From Selenomonadales bacterium OttesenSCG-928-I06 (lineage in GTDB: Bacteria; Bacillota; Negativicutes; Sporomusales; Sporomusaceae): a stretch of 63,334 nucleotides of DNA. The number at the start of each line of letters is the position of its first letter. The first letter of the stretch is position 1. The notes beneath the pieces are model-generated. The model worked only from the letters and a program-made list of their open reading frames with translations. It did no database searches and had not been told where the DNA came from. The stretch covers positions 1 through 63,334 of the forward strand of contig JAJDHX010000003.1 in NCBI GenBank assembly GCA_030266395.1. Direction: 5' to 3'. Position numbers and translations under genes: made by a program. Shown here piece after piece: positions 11,214 to 21,810 of this stretch.

Positions 11214-11360
11214 TCATCTATTTACTGGTTGGCTTGCTTTGCGAATCGCGTTTAATGACAACTTCATAATCTTATCAAACTGACGCTGGGTTATTCCATA
11301 GGGGCGAACTATTTTTTTTACTTCTTCTCTAAATTTTTGTTCATCAAAATCAATAATCAA
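11214..11360 (-). CDS. 48-aa hypothetical protein, TTG start (absent from the ORF track)
   Basis: Reverse-strand translation MIIDFDEQKFREEVKKIVRPYGITQRQFDKIMKLSLNAIRKASQPVNR* preceded by GAGGTGGTGATAAT; TTGACA upstream (11404-11409 complement). Confidence 0.55.
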   Translation of the reverse strand: MIIDFDEQKFREEVKKIVRPYGITQRQFDKIMKLSLNAIRKASQPVNR

Positions 11361-11504
11361 ATTATCACCACCTCATATTCTAACTAATTAATTATATGAA
11401 TTATGTCAATAAGAGGTGAATAAATAAAGCTATGTATAATTTTAACAACTGTAAAAAGTTTTTATTTTTGCTGATTTACTTAAACTAATTCTTAAGATAT
11501 AATA

Positions 11505-11538
11505 ATTGTAAACCTTTTAACCACAGAAGGTTTACAAT
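11505..11538 (+). promoter_or_regulatory. Predicted BirA operator
   Basis: ATTGTAAACC-N14-GGTTTACAAT perfect inverted repeat next to TATAAT-like sequence, just upstream of bioW. Confidence 0.82.
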
Positions 11539-11555
11539 TATCTAAGGAGAGTTTA

Positions 11556-12320
11556 TTGATGTTATACAGTATCAGAATGAGGGCAGCGCAGGGGGCTTCG
11601 CATGAAGAAGGCGGCAGACATATTTCAGGCGTGGAGCGTTTGGTTAAGAAAGATGATATATCTAGATTAGTTCAAGATGCTTTAGATAGAGCGTTTTTAC
11701 ATAGCCGTGGCAGAGCTGACTTTATTAATATAAATGTTGAATATATTGATGAAAGTGAAATTAAGAGAGTGCCGTTATTACCAATTACCACTATTGAAGT
11801 TGTTGATGTACAAGACGGACACAAAGCCGCTAAAAATATTTTGATGTCAGCCGGAGTTGCATTAAAGGCAATTGATTCTGGATTTGAACTTTTACTAAAC
11901 TTAAAAGATAGTATGCGTGGGGCAGTTATAATTTGTAGTGAGAGTGGTAAGAGATTAGATAATACTCATGAAAGAGGTATAAGAGTTTCCAGAATGGATG
12001 TTGATGATGATCAAAGCTTTACTGATTTATTAGCAAAACAGAAATTAACTGGTTCGCATATAAGAGAAGCAGTAGTTTTGGCCAGTAAAGTTGTTTCAGC
12101 TAAAGATGTTGTTGCAGAACTTTGTTGGTCAGATGATCCAGAATATACAGCAGGGTATGTAGCTTCAAAAAACGGATATATCAGATTTCCTCATCTTAAA
12201 CCATATGGCAATTCTATAGGTGGCAGAATTTTTTTTGTCAAACCAGCTTCAAATATTAGTGAACTTATTGATTATTTGGAAAAGAAACCTGTGCTAATAA
12301 ATACACCTGAGAGGGTCTAG
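11556..12320 (+). CDS. bioW: 6-carboxyhexanoate--CoA ligase (pimeloyl-CoA synthetase)
   Basis: YSIRMRAAQGASHEEGGRHISGVERLV; adjacent to bioF and BirA box; start probably at the second Met (11559). Confidence 0.92.
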   Translation: MMLYSIRMRAAQGASHEEGGRHISGVERLVKKDDISRLVQDALDRAFLHSRGRADFININVEYIDESEIKRVPLLPITTIEVVDVQDGHKAAKNILMSAGVALKAIDSGFELLLNLKDSMRGAVIICSESGKRLDNTHERGIRVSRMDVDDDQSFTDLLAKQKLTGSHIREAVVLASKVVSAKDVVAELCWSDDPEYTAGYVASKNGYIRFPHLKPYGNSIGGRIFFVKPASNISELIDYLEKKPVLINTPERV

Positions 12321-12321
12321 A

Positions 12322-13476
12322 ATGAAATTTTTAGAAGATTTTTTAGAACAGCAAAAACGAAAAAACCTATATCGCAAAACAATAACTTATGAACCTATAG
12401 ATGCAACCCATGTTAAAATTGACGGGAAGATTTATCTAAATTTGGCTTCGAATAATTATTTAGGGCTTACGAATCATCCTGATGTAAAGCAGGCAGCTAT
12501 TAATGCAATTTCTAAATATGGTACTGGTTCAGGAGCTGCCAGATTAATTACAGGAACACATCCATATTATTTATCTTTAGAACAAGAAATAGCAGACTTT
12601 AAAAGTGCAGAAGCTGCTATTGTTTTTAATACAGGTTATATGGCTAATGTAGGTACAATTAGTGCTCTTATGGACAAAAACGATGTGATTTTTAGTGATG
12701 AACTCAATCACGCAAGCATAATTGATGGTTGTCGTTTATCGAAGGCTAAATGCGTTGTATTTCGTCATTCAGATATGGAACATCTGGAAGAATGTCTTAG
12801 CGAAAATACTTGTAGTGGTAAGAGACTAATTGTTGTTGATGGCGTTTTCAGTATGCGAGGAGATATCGCACAATTACCTGATATAGTTAAACTGGCAAAG
12901 AAATATAACGTATTAGTTATGGTAGATGATGCTCATGCTACTGGAGTACTTGGCAAGGGGCGTGGCACAGCTGCTCATTTTGGTTTAGAAGGGCAAATAG
13001 AAATTCAAATGGGAACTTTGAGTAAAGCACTGGCTTCTGAAGGTGGTTATGTTGCAGGAAGTAAAGACCTTATATCCTATTTTATAAATAAAGCTAGAAG
13101 TTTTATCTATTCTACTGCTTTATCTCCCACTACTGTTGCTGCTGCTTTAGAATCTTTAAAAATCATTAAAAGTGATTCTAATTTTGTGAGTGTACTGAAT
13201 AAGAATAGTGTATATATGAGAAATAAGTTAAGAGAAACAGGTTTGAATATTCCTCAAGGAATAACTCCTATTATTCCAATAGTTATTGCAAAGGAAAAAG
13301 AAGTTTTAAAAGTAGCTGAAAATTTAAGAGAAGCAGGGCTGATTATTACTGCGATTCGTCCGCCTACAGTACCAGAAAATGAAAGTTGTTTACGAATTAC
13401 CGTTTCAGCAGCTCATGATATAAATGATCTGAATATAGCTTCTAAAAAAATTGCTTTATCAATGAAAAAAATATAA
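12322..13476 (+). CDS. bioF: 8-amino-7-oxononanoate synthase
   Basis: LNLASNNYLGLTNHP, TGSGAARLITG, VDDAHATGVLGKGRGT, GTLSKAL. Confidence 0.93.
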   Translation: MKFLEDFLEQQKRKNLYRKTITYEPIDATHVKIDGKIYLNLASNNYLGLTNHPDVKQAAINAISKYGTGSGAARLITGTHPYYLSLEQEIADFKSAEAAIVFNTGYMANVGTISALMDKNDVIFSDELNHASIIDGCRLSKAKCVVFRHSDMEHLEECLSENTCSGKRLIVVDGVFSMRGDIAQLPDIVKLAKKYNVLVMVDDAHATGVLGKGRGTAAHFGLEGQIEIQMGTLSKALASEGGYVAGSKDLISYFINKARSFIYSTALSPTTVAAALESLKIIKSDSNFVSVLNKNSVYMRNKLRETGLNIPQGITPIIPIVIAKEKEVLKVAENLREAGLIITAIRPPTVPENESCLRITVSAAHDINDLNIASKKIALSMKKI

Positions 13477-13933
13477 ATTAATAAAAAAAAGAAGAATTAT
13501 ATTCTTTCTTTTTTTATATTTATGCATGAAATAAATTTCTTGAAAGAAAAATAAAATCAAATTCATATGTGTTTTTAAATCCTAAATTTTCAGTAAATTT
13601 TATATATAAAATAGGGTAATTGCAAATAAATATCATAAATTTTCTGACAATACAAAGGTTTTATAAAAATGTATATAAAAAAGGCTTGTTTAGGCAAAAT
13701 TTTTCTTTGAAAAATAAAAAGTTCTGTTATAATAGAATAATAGTAATTGATTTAAATGCATAAATTTCAAATTAATATTCATTAATAAGAAAGTTGTTAA
13801 AAATTTAATTACAGGAAATATTTTAACAGCACAAAAAGGAATTTTTATAGTATAATTATTCAAGTAGTATTTTTAGACAAGAAAAGTTATAGTTTTACAT
13901 TAAGTAAAACATTAAATAAAAAGTAAAGGTGAT

Positions 13934-14176
13934 TTGGTAATGTTATTACAAGATGGTTTAATAATAATGGTAACAGGTATGGGCATGGTGTTCATATTTC
14001 TGACACTTCTTTATTTATGTGTTTTAGGTGTTGGGAAGCTTTTTGTTTATATGGAAAACAGACAATTAGCAATTGCTCAAGCTACTGCAGGTAATCTGGA
14101 AAGTGATTCTGAAGTTGCTTTAGCAATTACAATAGCTGCAAAAGAAAATTCTAACCAAGAAACATTTAAAGGCTAA
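13934..14176 (+). CDS. Sodium-pump decarboxylase gamma subunit (OadG-like)
   Basis: GLIIMVTGMGMVFIFLTLLYLCV; followed by alpha and beta subunits. Confidence 0.82.
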   Translation: MVMLLQDGLIIMVTGMGMVFIFLTLLYLCVLGVGKLFVYMENRQLAIAQATAGNLESDSEVALAITIAAKENSNQETFKG

Positions 14177-14204
14177 TTAAATTTGTATATAGAAGGTATA
14201 TATC

Positions 14205-16022
14205 ATGAGTAAAAAATTTATTGATGTTATGGATACATCTTTTAGAGATGGTATGCAATCTTCTTATGGAGCAAGAGTTCTATTAGAGGATTATTTGCCT
14301 GCAATTGAATCTGCTGTTCATGCAGGTATAACACACTTTGAAGTTGGCGGCGGAGCTCTTTTTCAATCACCGTTGTTTTATTGTAATCAAAATCCTTTTG
14401 ATATAATGGACAAAATTAGAGCTACAGTAGGGCCTACAGTAAATCTGCAAACTCTTGCCAGAGGTGTAAATGTTGTAGGACTTCAGTCACAGCCAAGAGA
14501 TATTATTGATTTACATGCAAAGTTGTTTAAAAAGCATGGAATGACTACAATTAGAAATTTTGATGCTTTAAATGATGTTGATAATCTAGTTGATTCTGGT
14601 TTTTCAATTCATAATAACGGACTTCAACATGAAGTAACAATAACAATGATGGAACTACCTCCAGGCTGTGAAGGTGCCCATGATGTTCCTTTTTATGAAA
14701 GAGTTTTAAGGAATATTTTAGAGGCGGACATTCCGTTTGTTTCTCTTGCATTTAAAGATGCTTCAGGAACATCAAATCCTAGAAAAGTATATGAAACTAT
14801 CAGAATGGCTCGTAAAATTCTAGGCAACAAAGCTAATATAAGATTCCATTCTCATGACACGGCAGGTACTGCTATGTCTACTTACTTTGCTGCTTTAGAG
14901 GGCGGGGCTAATGGAATAGACCTTGCTATGCAACCTGTTTCTGGTGGTACTGGACAGCCCGATATTATTTCAATGTGGCATGCACTTAAAGGCACAAAAT
15001 ATGACCTTGGTGTTAATATAGAAAGAATCGTAGAAACAGAGGAAATATTTAAAGAGTGTATGAAAGATTATTTCTTACCTCCTGAAGCACTTGCGATAAA
15101 TCCTTTGATAGTGTTTTCGCCGATGCCTGGTGGTGCACTAACAGCAAATACTCAAATGATGCGTGATAATGGTACTTTAGATAAATTGCCTGATGTTATT
15201 GCAGCTATGAGAGATGCAGTAGAAAAAGGTGGTTTTGGAACATCTGTAACACCTGTTTCTCAGTTCTATATTCAACAGGCATTTATAAATGTGTTTTCAG
15301 CAACTCCTTGGGAAAAAATCAATGAAGACTATGGTAAAATGGTTCTTGGTTATTATGGTAAGACACCAAGTCCTCCTGATCCAAGAATTGTGAAACTGGC
15401 TTCTGAGCAACTAGGTCTTAAACCAACCAGTGAAAAAGTTGTTGATATTAATGAAAGAGATACAAGCAAAGGTGTTGAAGTAGCTAAAGAGCTTCTTAAA
15501 GAAGCTAAGCTTGAACAAACAGAAGAAAATATCTTTATTGCAGCAACTTGTGGTGCTAAAGGTATTAAATTCTTAAAAGGTGAAGGCGAACTTGGCATTA
15601 GAAAAAACACTTCTAAATCTCAAGAAGAAACTTCAACTGTTGTTAAAAATGATACAGGTATTTACACAGTAAATCTTAATGGCAAAAAATATGCTGTGGA
15701 ATTTGTAAATGATAAAGCTATTGTTAATGGAAAAACATATGATTTTAATATACAAGCTGGCAGTGAAGGTAGTTTTAAAGAAGATGTTGGTACAAGTGCA
15801 AGTACTGAAGAAGTTAAAATTTCAGCTGCAATACCAGGTTTAGTTTTGCAGGTTCTTAAAAAACCTGGTGATATCGTTGCCGAAAATGAAACAATGTTTA
15901 TTGTTGAGGCAATGAAAATGGAAACAGAACTTAAATCACCTAAAAAGGGAACTGTACTAGAGGTAAAAGTATCTCAAAATGATAAAGTAAGTACAGGTCA
16001 GCTTTTAGCAGTTATAAAATAG
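14205..16022 (+). CDS. Biotin-dependent decarboxylase alpha subunit: carboxyltransferase fused to biotinyl domain (OadA-like; substrate uncertain)
   Basis: DTSFRDGMQS, AFKDASGTSNP, HSHDTAGTA, C-terminal VEAMKMETELKSPKKG biotinylation site. Confidence 0.85.
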   Translation: MSKKFIDVMDTSFRDGMQSSYGARVLLEDYLPAIESAVHAGITHFEVGGGALFQSPLFYCNQNPFDIMDKIRATVGPTVNLQTLARGVNVVGLQSQPRDIIDLHAKLFKKHGMTTIRNFDALNDVDNLVDSGFSIHNNGLQHEVTITMMELPPGCEGAHDVPFYERVLRNILEADIPFVSLAFKDASGTSNPRKVYETIRMARKILGNKANIRFHSHDTAGTAMSTYFAALEGGANGIDLAMQPVSGGTGQPDIISMWHALKGTKYDLGVNIERIVETEEIFKECMKDYFLPPEALAINPLIVFSPMPGGALTANTQMMRDNGTLDKLPDVIAAMRDAVEKGGFGTSVTPVSQFYIQQAFINVFSATPWEKINEDYGKMVLGYYGKTPSPPDPRIVKLASEQLGLKPTSEKVVDINERDTSKGVEVAKELLKEAKLEQTEENIFIAATCGAKGIKFLKGEGELGIRKNTSKSQEETSTVVKNDTGIYTVNLNGKKYAVEFVNDKAIVNGKTYDFNIQAGSEGSFKEDVGTSASTEEVKISAAIPGLVLQVLKKPGDIVAENETMFIVEAMKMETELKSPKKGTVLEVKVSQNDKVSTGQLLAVIK

Positions 16023-16051
16023 ATTAATTTAGTGGGGAGTATGGAGAGTAT

Positions 16052-17245
16052 ATGGATTTTACGACAGGAATAGAATCGTTAAATAGATCAACAGGTTATA
16101 TGAATTTTATAAAACCGGCACTTGAAGATCCTAATGCAGGTTTTATTGCTCAGTTTTTACATCAATATGGCACATTAATAATGTTTGTAGTGTGTCTTGT
16201 TCTTATATATCTTGCAATTAAGAAAGAATATGAGCCACTGCTTCTTTTGCCAATAGGCTTTGGTGGAATTTTAGCAAATATTCCAATTGCTGATATTGGT
16301 GTAACAGGTTTTTTAAAAGTTATATATGATGCAGGTATTGGTACAGGACTTTTTCCTCTTTTAATTTTTATTGGAATTGGGGCAATGACAGATTTTGGAC
16401 CTCTTATTGCAAATCCCAGAACCGCAATTTTAGGTGGTGCTGCTCAATTTGGGATATTTGCAGCATTGATTGGTGCTGTTATTATAAGTGACTTTATTCC
16501 AGGTATTACATTTACTTTAAAAGAAGCTGCTTCTATAGGTATTATAGGCGGAGCAGACGGACCGACTTCTATATTTGTAACTTCTAAGCTGGCACCGCAT
16601 CTTTTAGGGGCGATTGCAGTTGCAGCTTATTCATATATGGCACTTGTACCTATCATTCAGCCACCAATTATGAAACTTCTTACAACAAAAGAAGAACGCA
16701 AAATTGAAATGAAGCAAATGCGTGAAGTATCACAACGCGAAAAAATAGTATTTCCTTTAGTTGTACTTGGACTTTGTATAATTTTCTTACCAGACGCTAC
16801 TCCACTTATTGGTTGCTTGACTTTTGGTAACCTTTGTAAAGAATCTGGAGTTGTTGAAAGACTTTCTGATACAATGCAAAATGAACTTATTAATATAGTT
16901 ACAATTATGCTTGGTTTAACAGTAGGTTCCAAATTACAAGCTGATTTATTCCTTACAGTTCAAACATTAGGGATTCTCTTATTAGGTCTTTTTGCTTTCT
17001 GTATAGGTACAGCTGGTGGGGTAATTATGGCAAAGATTATGAACTTGTTTACTAAAGATAAAGTTAACCCGCTTATTGGGGCGGCAGGTGTTTCGGCAGT
17101 TCCAATGGCAGCGCGTGTTGTTAATAAAGTTGGTTTAGAGTCAAATCCATATAACTTCTTACTTATGCATGCTATGGGACCAAATGTATCAGGTGTAATT
17201 GGTTCTGCAGTTGCGGCAGGTGTCTTATTAGCACTTTTAATGTAA
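16052..17245 (+). CDS. Na+-translocating decarboxylase beta subunit
   Basis: [26 protein letters not shown], multi-pass membrane protein. Confidence 0.92.
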   Translation: MDFTTGIESLNRSTGYMNFIKPALEDPNAGFIAQFLHQYGTLIMFVVCLVLIYLAIKKEYEPLLLLPIGFGGILANIPIADIGVTGFLKVIYDAGIGTGLFPLLIFIGIGAMTDFGPLIANPRTAILGGAAQFGIFAALIGAVIISDFIPGITFTLKEAASIGIIGGADGPTSIFVTSKLAPHLLGAIAVAAYSYMALVPIIQPPIMKLLTTKEERKIEMKQMREVSQREKIVFPLVVLGLCIIFLPDATPLIGCLTFGNLCKESGVVERLSDTMQNELINIVTIMLGLTVGSKLQADLFLTVQTLGILLLGLFAFCIGTAGGVIMAKIMNLFTKDKVNPLIGAAGVSAVPMAARVVNKVGLESNPYNFLLMHAMGPNVSGVIGSAVAAGVLLALLM

Positions 17246-17260
17246 TTAAACAATAATATA

Positions 17261-17292
17261 AAAAGAGAACCATCTATTGATGGTTCTTTTTA
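17261..17292. terminator. Convergent bidirectional terminator
   Basis: agaaccatc-tatt-gatggttct with flanking A/T runs; overlaps the rarA stop. Confidence 0.8.
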
Positions 17293-18611
17293 TGTTTAAG
17301 ATCTTTCAGTTTTTCTGAAATTTCTTTTTCGTAGCCATTATTAGAAGGCTTATAGTAAGTTGCCTCTTTTATTTTATCAGGCAAATATTGCTGTATTACA
17401 TGATTTCCGGGATAATCATGAGGATATAAATATTTAGCATTAGTATTAAATAATTTTGCTGTTTTCTCATTTAAATTACGCAGATGAAAAGGTACTTCAC
17501 CGCAATCAATTGTTTTTAAATCATTTAAGGCAGATTTTATAGCCAGGTAAGAAGAATTGCTTTTAGGTGCAGATGCTAAATATGTAGCAGCTTGTGAAAG
17601 TATAATTTTTGCTTCAGGCATGCCTACATGTTTAACAGCACTGGCTGCTGCATTTGTCAGAATTAAAGCATTTGGGTCTGCATTTCCAACATCTTCAGAA
17701 GAAAAAATAAGCATTCTTCTAGCAATAAAATTAATGTCTTCTCCAGATTCAAGCATCCTGGCTAAGTAATGGACTGCAGCATCAGGGTCTGAACCTCTCA
17801 TGCTTTTAATAAAAGCAGAGATTACATTATAATGATTATCGCCTTTTTTGTCATATTTGAAGATCTTTTCTTCTGATATATTTTTAATGTTATCTAAAGA
17901 CAGTTTATTATCTTCAAGATTTAAAAACGAAGATTGTTCCAAAATATTTAAAGCACTTCTAACATCACCAGCTGCAACTGTAGCTATTGCTTCTAAAACT
18001 TCTTCAGAAGCTGTTATAGTTTTTCCTGTTAATTTAGGAACTTCTGTGTTTAAGGCTTTTTTGAGTATTTTTACTATATCACTTGTTTTTAGAGAATCAA
18101 GAGTTAGAATCTTTATTCTTGAGAGGAGAGGGGTGTTCATCTCAAAATAAGGATTTTCTGTTGTTGCACCAATGAGAATAATTGTGCCATTTTCTACAAA
18201 CGGCAGTAGAAAATCTTGTTGAGATTTATTATATCTGTGTATTTCATCAATAAATAAAATTGTTCTTATTCTATACATTGAAAAGCGTTTTTTAGCTTCT
18301 TCAACTACTTTTTTCAAATCATTAACTCCGCTAGAAACAGCATTTAAAGCACAGAAATGCATTTTAGTTGATCGTTTTATGATTTCGGCAAGTGTTGTTT
18401 TGCCAGAACCTGGCGGTCCAAAAAACAACAATGAAATAATATTGTCTGACTCTAACATTTTTCTAAAAAAGCTTTCATTTTTAGTTATATGTTCTTGGCC
18501 AACAAGTTCGTCTATATGTTTAGGACGCATTAATACTGCCAAAGGTTCAATTGGCTTAGAGATATCTGCGTCATTTATCTTGATATTTTCATCATCAGAA
18601 AACAAACTCAT
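17274..18611 (-). CDS. rarA: Replication-associated recombination protein RarA (MgsA family)
   Basis: LFFGPPGSGKTTLAEII, LFIDEIHRYNKSQQD, ARMLESGEDINFIARR. Confidence 0.93.
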   Translation of the reverse strand: MSLFSDDENIKINDADISKPIEPLAVLMRPKHIDELVGQEHITKNESFFRKMLESDNIISLLFFGPPGSGKTTLAEIIKRSTKMHFCALNAVSSGVNDLKKVVEEAKKRFSMYRIRTILFIDEIHRYNKSQQDFLLPFVENGTIILIGATTENPYFEMNTPLLSRIKILTLDSLKTSDIVKILKKALNTEVPKLTGKTITASEEVLEAIATVAAGDVRSALNILEQSSFLNLEDNKLSLDNIKNISEEKIFKYDKKGDNHYNVISAFIKSMRGSDPDAAVHYLARMLESGEDINFIARRMLIFSSEDVGNADPNALILTNAAASAVKHVGMPEAKIILSQAATYLASAPKSNSSYLAIKSALNDLKTIDCGEVPFHLRNLNEKTAKLFNTNAKYLYPHDYPGNHVIQQYLPDKIKEATYYKPSNNGYEKEISEKLKDLKHKKNHQ

Positions 18612-18669
18612 ATTTACCTCCGCTAATTATGTACAAGATGAATCTGTTTATTATTATATCATAAATTAA

Positions 18670-18697
18670 AAAAATCTCCTTATTTAAGGAGATTTTT
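18670..18697 (-). terminator. Intrinsic terminator after sigE
   Basis: aaaatctcctta-tt-taaggagattttt. Confidence 0.8.
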
Positions 18698-18701
18698 ATT
18701 A

Positions 18702-19439
18702 TTATTCTAATCTGCGGATTTCTTTTCTTAATCGTTTAATGATTCTCTTTTCTAAACGAGAGATGTAGGACTGTGATATGCCAAGCATATCTGCAACTTC
18801 TTTTTGTGTGAGTTCTTCTTGGTCGTTTTTTAGACCAAATCTTAATTCCATGATAGTTCTTTCGCGGCTTGAAAGTTTATTCATGGCAGTATAAAGAAGT
18901 GTTTTATCTACTTCTTCTTCAACTGATTTATAGATGATGTCATTTTCTGTGCCTAAAACATCTGATAATAAAAGTTCATTTCCGTCCCAGTCTATATTAA
19001 GAGGTTCATCAAACGATACTTCCGCTCTTGTTTTATTCATTCTTCTCAAATACATTAAAATTTCGTTTTCAATACATCTGGAAGCATATGTAGCTAGTTT
19101 TATTTTCTTTTCTGGATCAAAGGTATTAACTGCTTTAATAAGTCCTATAGTGCCAATACTGACTAGGTCTTCTACCACAATTCCGGTATTTTCAAATCTG
19201 CGTGCTATATAAACAACAAGTCGCAAATTTCTTTCTATAAATATATTTTTAACAGAAGCGTCTCCTGTTTGCAGTCTATCTAATAAAAATCCTTCTTCTT
19301 CTCTGGATAGGGGAGGCGGTAAAATTTCTGCGCTGCCAACGTAAAATATTCTATAAGGACTTAAAAATCCCAAAGTTCTAAAAACATCTATTATTTTAAG
19401 CTTGATATAAAATTTTACTACTGACAATCTAAAACGCAT
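18702..19439 (-). CDS. sigE: RNA polymerase sporulation sigma factor SigE (pro-protein)
   Basis: [14 protein letters not shown] processing region; [62 protein letters not shown]. Confidence 0.96.
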   Translation of the reverse strand: MRFRLSVVKFYIKLKIIDVFRTLGFLSPYRIFYVGSAEILPPPLSREEEGFLLDRLQTGDASVKNIFIERNLRLVVYIARRFENTGIVVEDLVSIGTIGLIKAVNTFDPEKKIKLATYASRCIENEILMYLRRMNKTRAEVSFDEPLNIDWDGNELLLSDVLGTENDIIYKSVEEEVDKTLLYTAMNKLSSRERTIMELRFGLKNDQEELTQKEVADMLGISQSYISRLEKRIIKRLRKEIRRLE

Positions 19440-20374
19440 TTTATTGTCTCCTTTTTCACATTTATATTATTAAATAAGAGGGGATGCAAAAGTGCATCAT
19501 AGCCATCATTTTCATTAGAAATAGCTGTAGTTATACCAACTACTATGTTTTCAGAAGTTATTTTACTTTCATTAGTGATTATAATTATTTCGTCTGCTCT
19601 AAATCCGAGGAGAGTGTCTTGTTGCTTATTTAGCGAGTTTTCTTGTGATGATATTGTTTTATAGGGAATAATTTCTAGCTTTTTTAAGAAATCATCATCT
19701 TTAAGTTCTATTATATTTTCCAGCCATTTAGTATGGTAGTTATTATTTAGAAAGTTTTGTGTTTCATCTGATAGCAACTCCAGTATTTTTTTTAGATTTA
19801 TTAGTATAACAGGCTTATTGTTTGTAATTGAATGCAGGCTGTTGCCAGTGTCTAATAAGCCGCAGGCTTTAATGATTTTGTTATTAAATTTTAAATAGAA
19901 TATATATGAATTATTGCGAGTATTTATATTTTTAAGGATATGTTTGTCTGTTAGATAAATTAAGATAAAGATTAAGAAAGTACCTATACATAGGTGAATA
20001 AAATTGCAAGAGGCTAGTATTGATGTTATTTCCATAAGATTGGAATTAGTTAAATAAATTAGAAAGAAAACCGTTCCTGCGGTTGCAAAAGAAACTATAA
20101 AGAAGAGAGAAAAGAGGATAAGAAAAGAACGAAGATTTTGAATTTTAAAAGCTAACAATACAATGAATATTGAGAATAATATTTTAAAAGGTATGGTGTA
20201 AAGGATAGAGAGGTTAGTATTGAATTCCAAGAGAGAATAAATACTTCCGATAAATGCAGCTAAAATTATGCGAGAAAAAGAGTAGGATTTTTTTGCTGTA
20301 AATCCTGTTAAAACAAGGATAAAAGTATTCATTATTAAGTTAATAAGAATTATTATATCGCCATAAATATGCAT
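19418..20374 (-). CDS. spoIIGA: Sigma-E processing peptidase SpoIIGA
   Basis: Multi-TM N-terminus, GLLDTGNSL aspartyl-protease motif, overlaps sigE. Confidence 0.93.
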   Translation of the reverse strand: MHIYGDIIILINLIMNTFILVLTGFTAKKSYSFSRIILAAFIGSIYSLLEFNTNLSILYTIPFKILFSIFIVLLAFKIQNLRSFLILFSLFFIVSFATAGTVFFLIYLTNSNLMEITSILASCNFIHLCIGTFLIFILIYLTDKHILKNINTRNNSYIFYLKFNNKIIKACGLLDTGNSLHSITNNKPVILINLKKILELLSDETQNFLNNNYHTKWLENIIELKDDDFLKKLEIIPYKTISSQENSLNKQQDTLLGFRADEIIIITNESKITSENIVVGITTAISNENDGYDALLHPLLFNNINVKKETIKCVLDCQ

Positions 20375-20675
20375 ACAATGTCACCAGTTTTATGTATGAT
20401 TTAAACATGGGAAAATTTAATTTTAAGGTGTATATCAATACTTATTGCAGAGTGGATGTTTTATAACTATACTTTAAAATGTTTATGTAGAATATCCTCG
20501 AAATATGATAAATATCATTAAAAAAATAAAACAATTTTTCTTAAGCCAAATTTTTAATAAAGTTAATATTAAATTTTAAATATTATTGTTTATTTCAGAT
20601 GATCAGTTAAATAAAAGTATAACAAAATAATTTTTAAAAATATGTAACTTCATGCTGTAAAATTTTAGAATAAAA

Positions 20676-20710
20676 AACAGAACCTTGATTATTAAAATCA
20701 AGGTTCTGTT
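20676..20710 (-). terminator. Terminator downstream of ftsZ
   Basis: aacagaaccttgatt..aatcaaggttctgtt, followed by T-run on the minus strand. Confidence 0.85.
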
Positions 20711-20739
20711 GATATTTATTAATTTGTTTAATTTAAGTA

Positions 20740-21810
20740 TTAGGAGCGATTGCGCATCCAAGATGGAATATCTAAATCAGCACCTTTAAATGAACCAACA
20801 TTTGGTACTTGTGTATTTTGAGAGCTATTTTGACTAGCTTGAGCTTTTACACTTGGTCTAGGTTCAAAACCTGTAGCAATAACTGTTACTCTAACTTCAT
20901 CTTTTAAGTCTTCATTAATAGCAGAACCAAAAATTATTGTAGCTTCAGGATCAACAGCTTGTGCAATAATGTCAGCTGCACCATTAACTTCAAATAGGGT
21001 AGTGTCAGGACCGCCTGTGAAGTTTAAGAGTACGCCTTTAGCACCATCAATGGACATTTCAAGAAGAGGGCTCTTTATAGCAGCTTCTATAGCATCAATA
21101 GCTCTATTTTCTCCTGTGCCAATTCCAATACCCATGAGTGCTGAGCCAGCATCATGCATTATTGTTTTAACGTCAGCAAAGTCAAGATTAATAAGTGCTG
21201 GTACGGCAATGAGATCAGAGATGCCTTGTACACCTTGACGCAGAATGTCATCAACTATATTAAAAGCATCCATCATAGATGTCTTTTTATCTACAACATG
21301 TAAAAGTCTATCATTAGGTATTGTAATTAATGTATCTACTTTTTCTTTTAATTTTGCAATTCCTCTTTCTGCATGAAGTTGTCTTTTTCTGCCTTCAAAA
21401 GAGAAAGGTTTTGTAACAACACCAACAGTAAGAGCACCAATTTCTTTTGCACATTCAGCAACTATAGGAGCAGCACCAGTACCAGTACCTCCGCCCATAC
21501 CAGCTGTTATAAAGATCATGTCAGCACCTTGGAGGGCTTTTATAATACTTTCTTTGCTTTCTTGAGCAGCTTCTTCGCCAATATCAGGGTTTGCGCCTGC
21601 ACCTAAACCTTTGGTAAGTTTTTCTCCTATTTGGATTTTAGAAGGAGCTTGGGATGATTTAAGTATTTGAAAATCTGTATTTATAGTAATAAATTCTACG
21701 CCTTTTAAGCCCGAAATTATCATTCTGTTAACTGCATTATTTCCGCCACCGCCTACACCTACAACCTTAATAGATGCAAACTGTTCTAAGTCAATGTCGA
21801 ATTCAAGCAT
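20740..21810 (-). CDS. ftsZ: Cell division protein FtsZ
   Basis: [24 protein letters not shown]-terminal [10 protein letters not shown]. Confidence 0.97.
   Translation of the reverse strand: MLEFDIDLEQFASIKVVGVGGGGNNAVNRMIISGLKGVEFITINTDFQILKSSQAPSKIQIGEKLTKGLGAGANPDIGEEAAQESKESIIKALQGADMIFITAGMGGGTGTGAAPIVAECAKEIGALTVGVVTKPFSFEGRKRQLHAERGIAKLKEKVDTLITIPNDRLLHVVDKKTSMMDAFNIVDDILRQGVQGISDLIAVPALINLDFADVKTIMHDAGSALMGIGIGTGENRAIDAIEAAIKSPLLEMSIDGAKGVLLNFTGGPDTTLFEVNGAADIIAQAVDPEATIIFGSAINEDLKDEVRVTVIATGFEPRPSVKAQASQNSSQNTQVPNVGSFKGADLDIPSWMRNRS

Noticed and set aside
13934-16932. Minus-strand ORFs (14551-14751, 15353-15610, 16657-16932) inside decarboxylase genes
   Set aside because: Antisense to clearly coding, family-recognisable genes; low-complexity translations typical of shadow frames.
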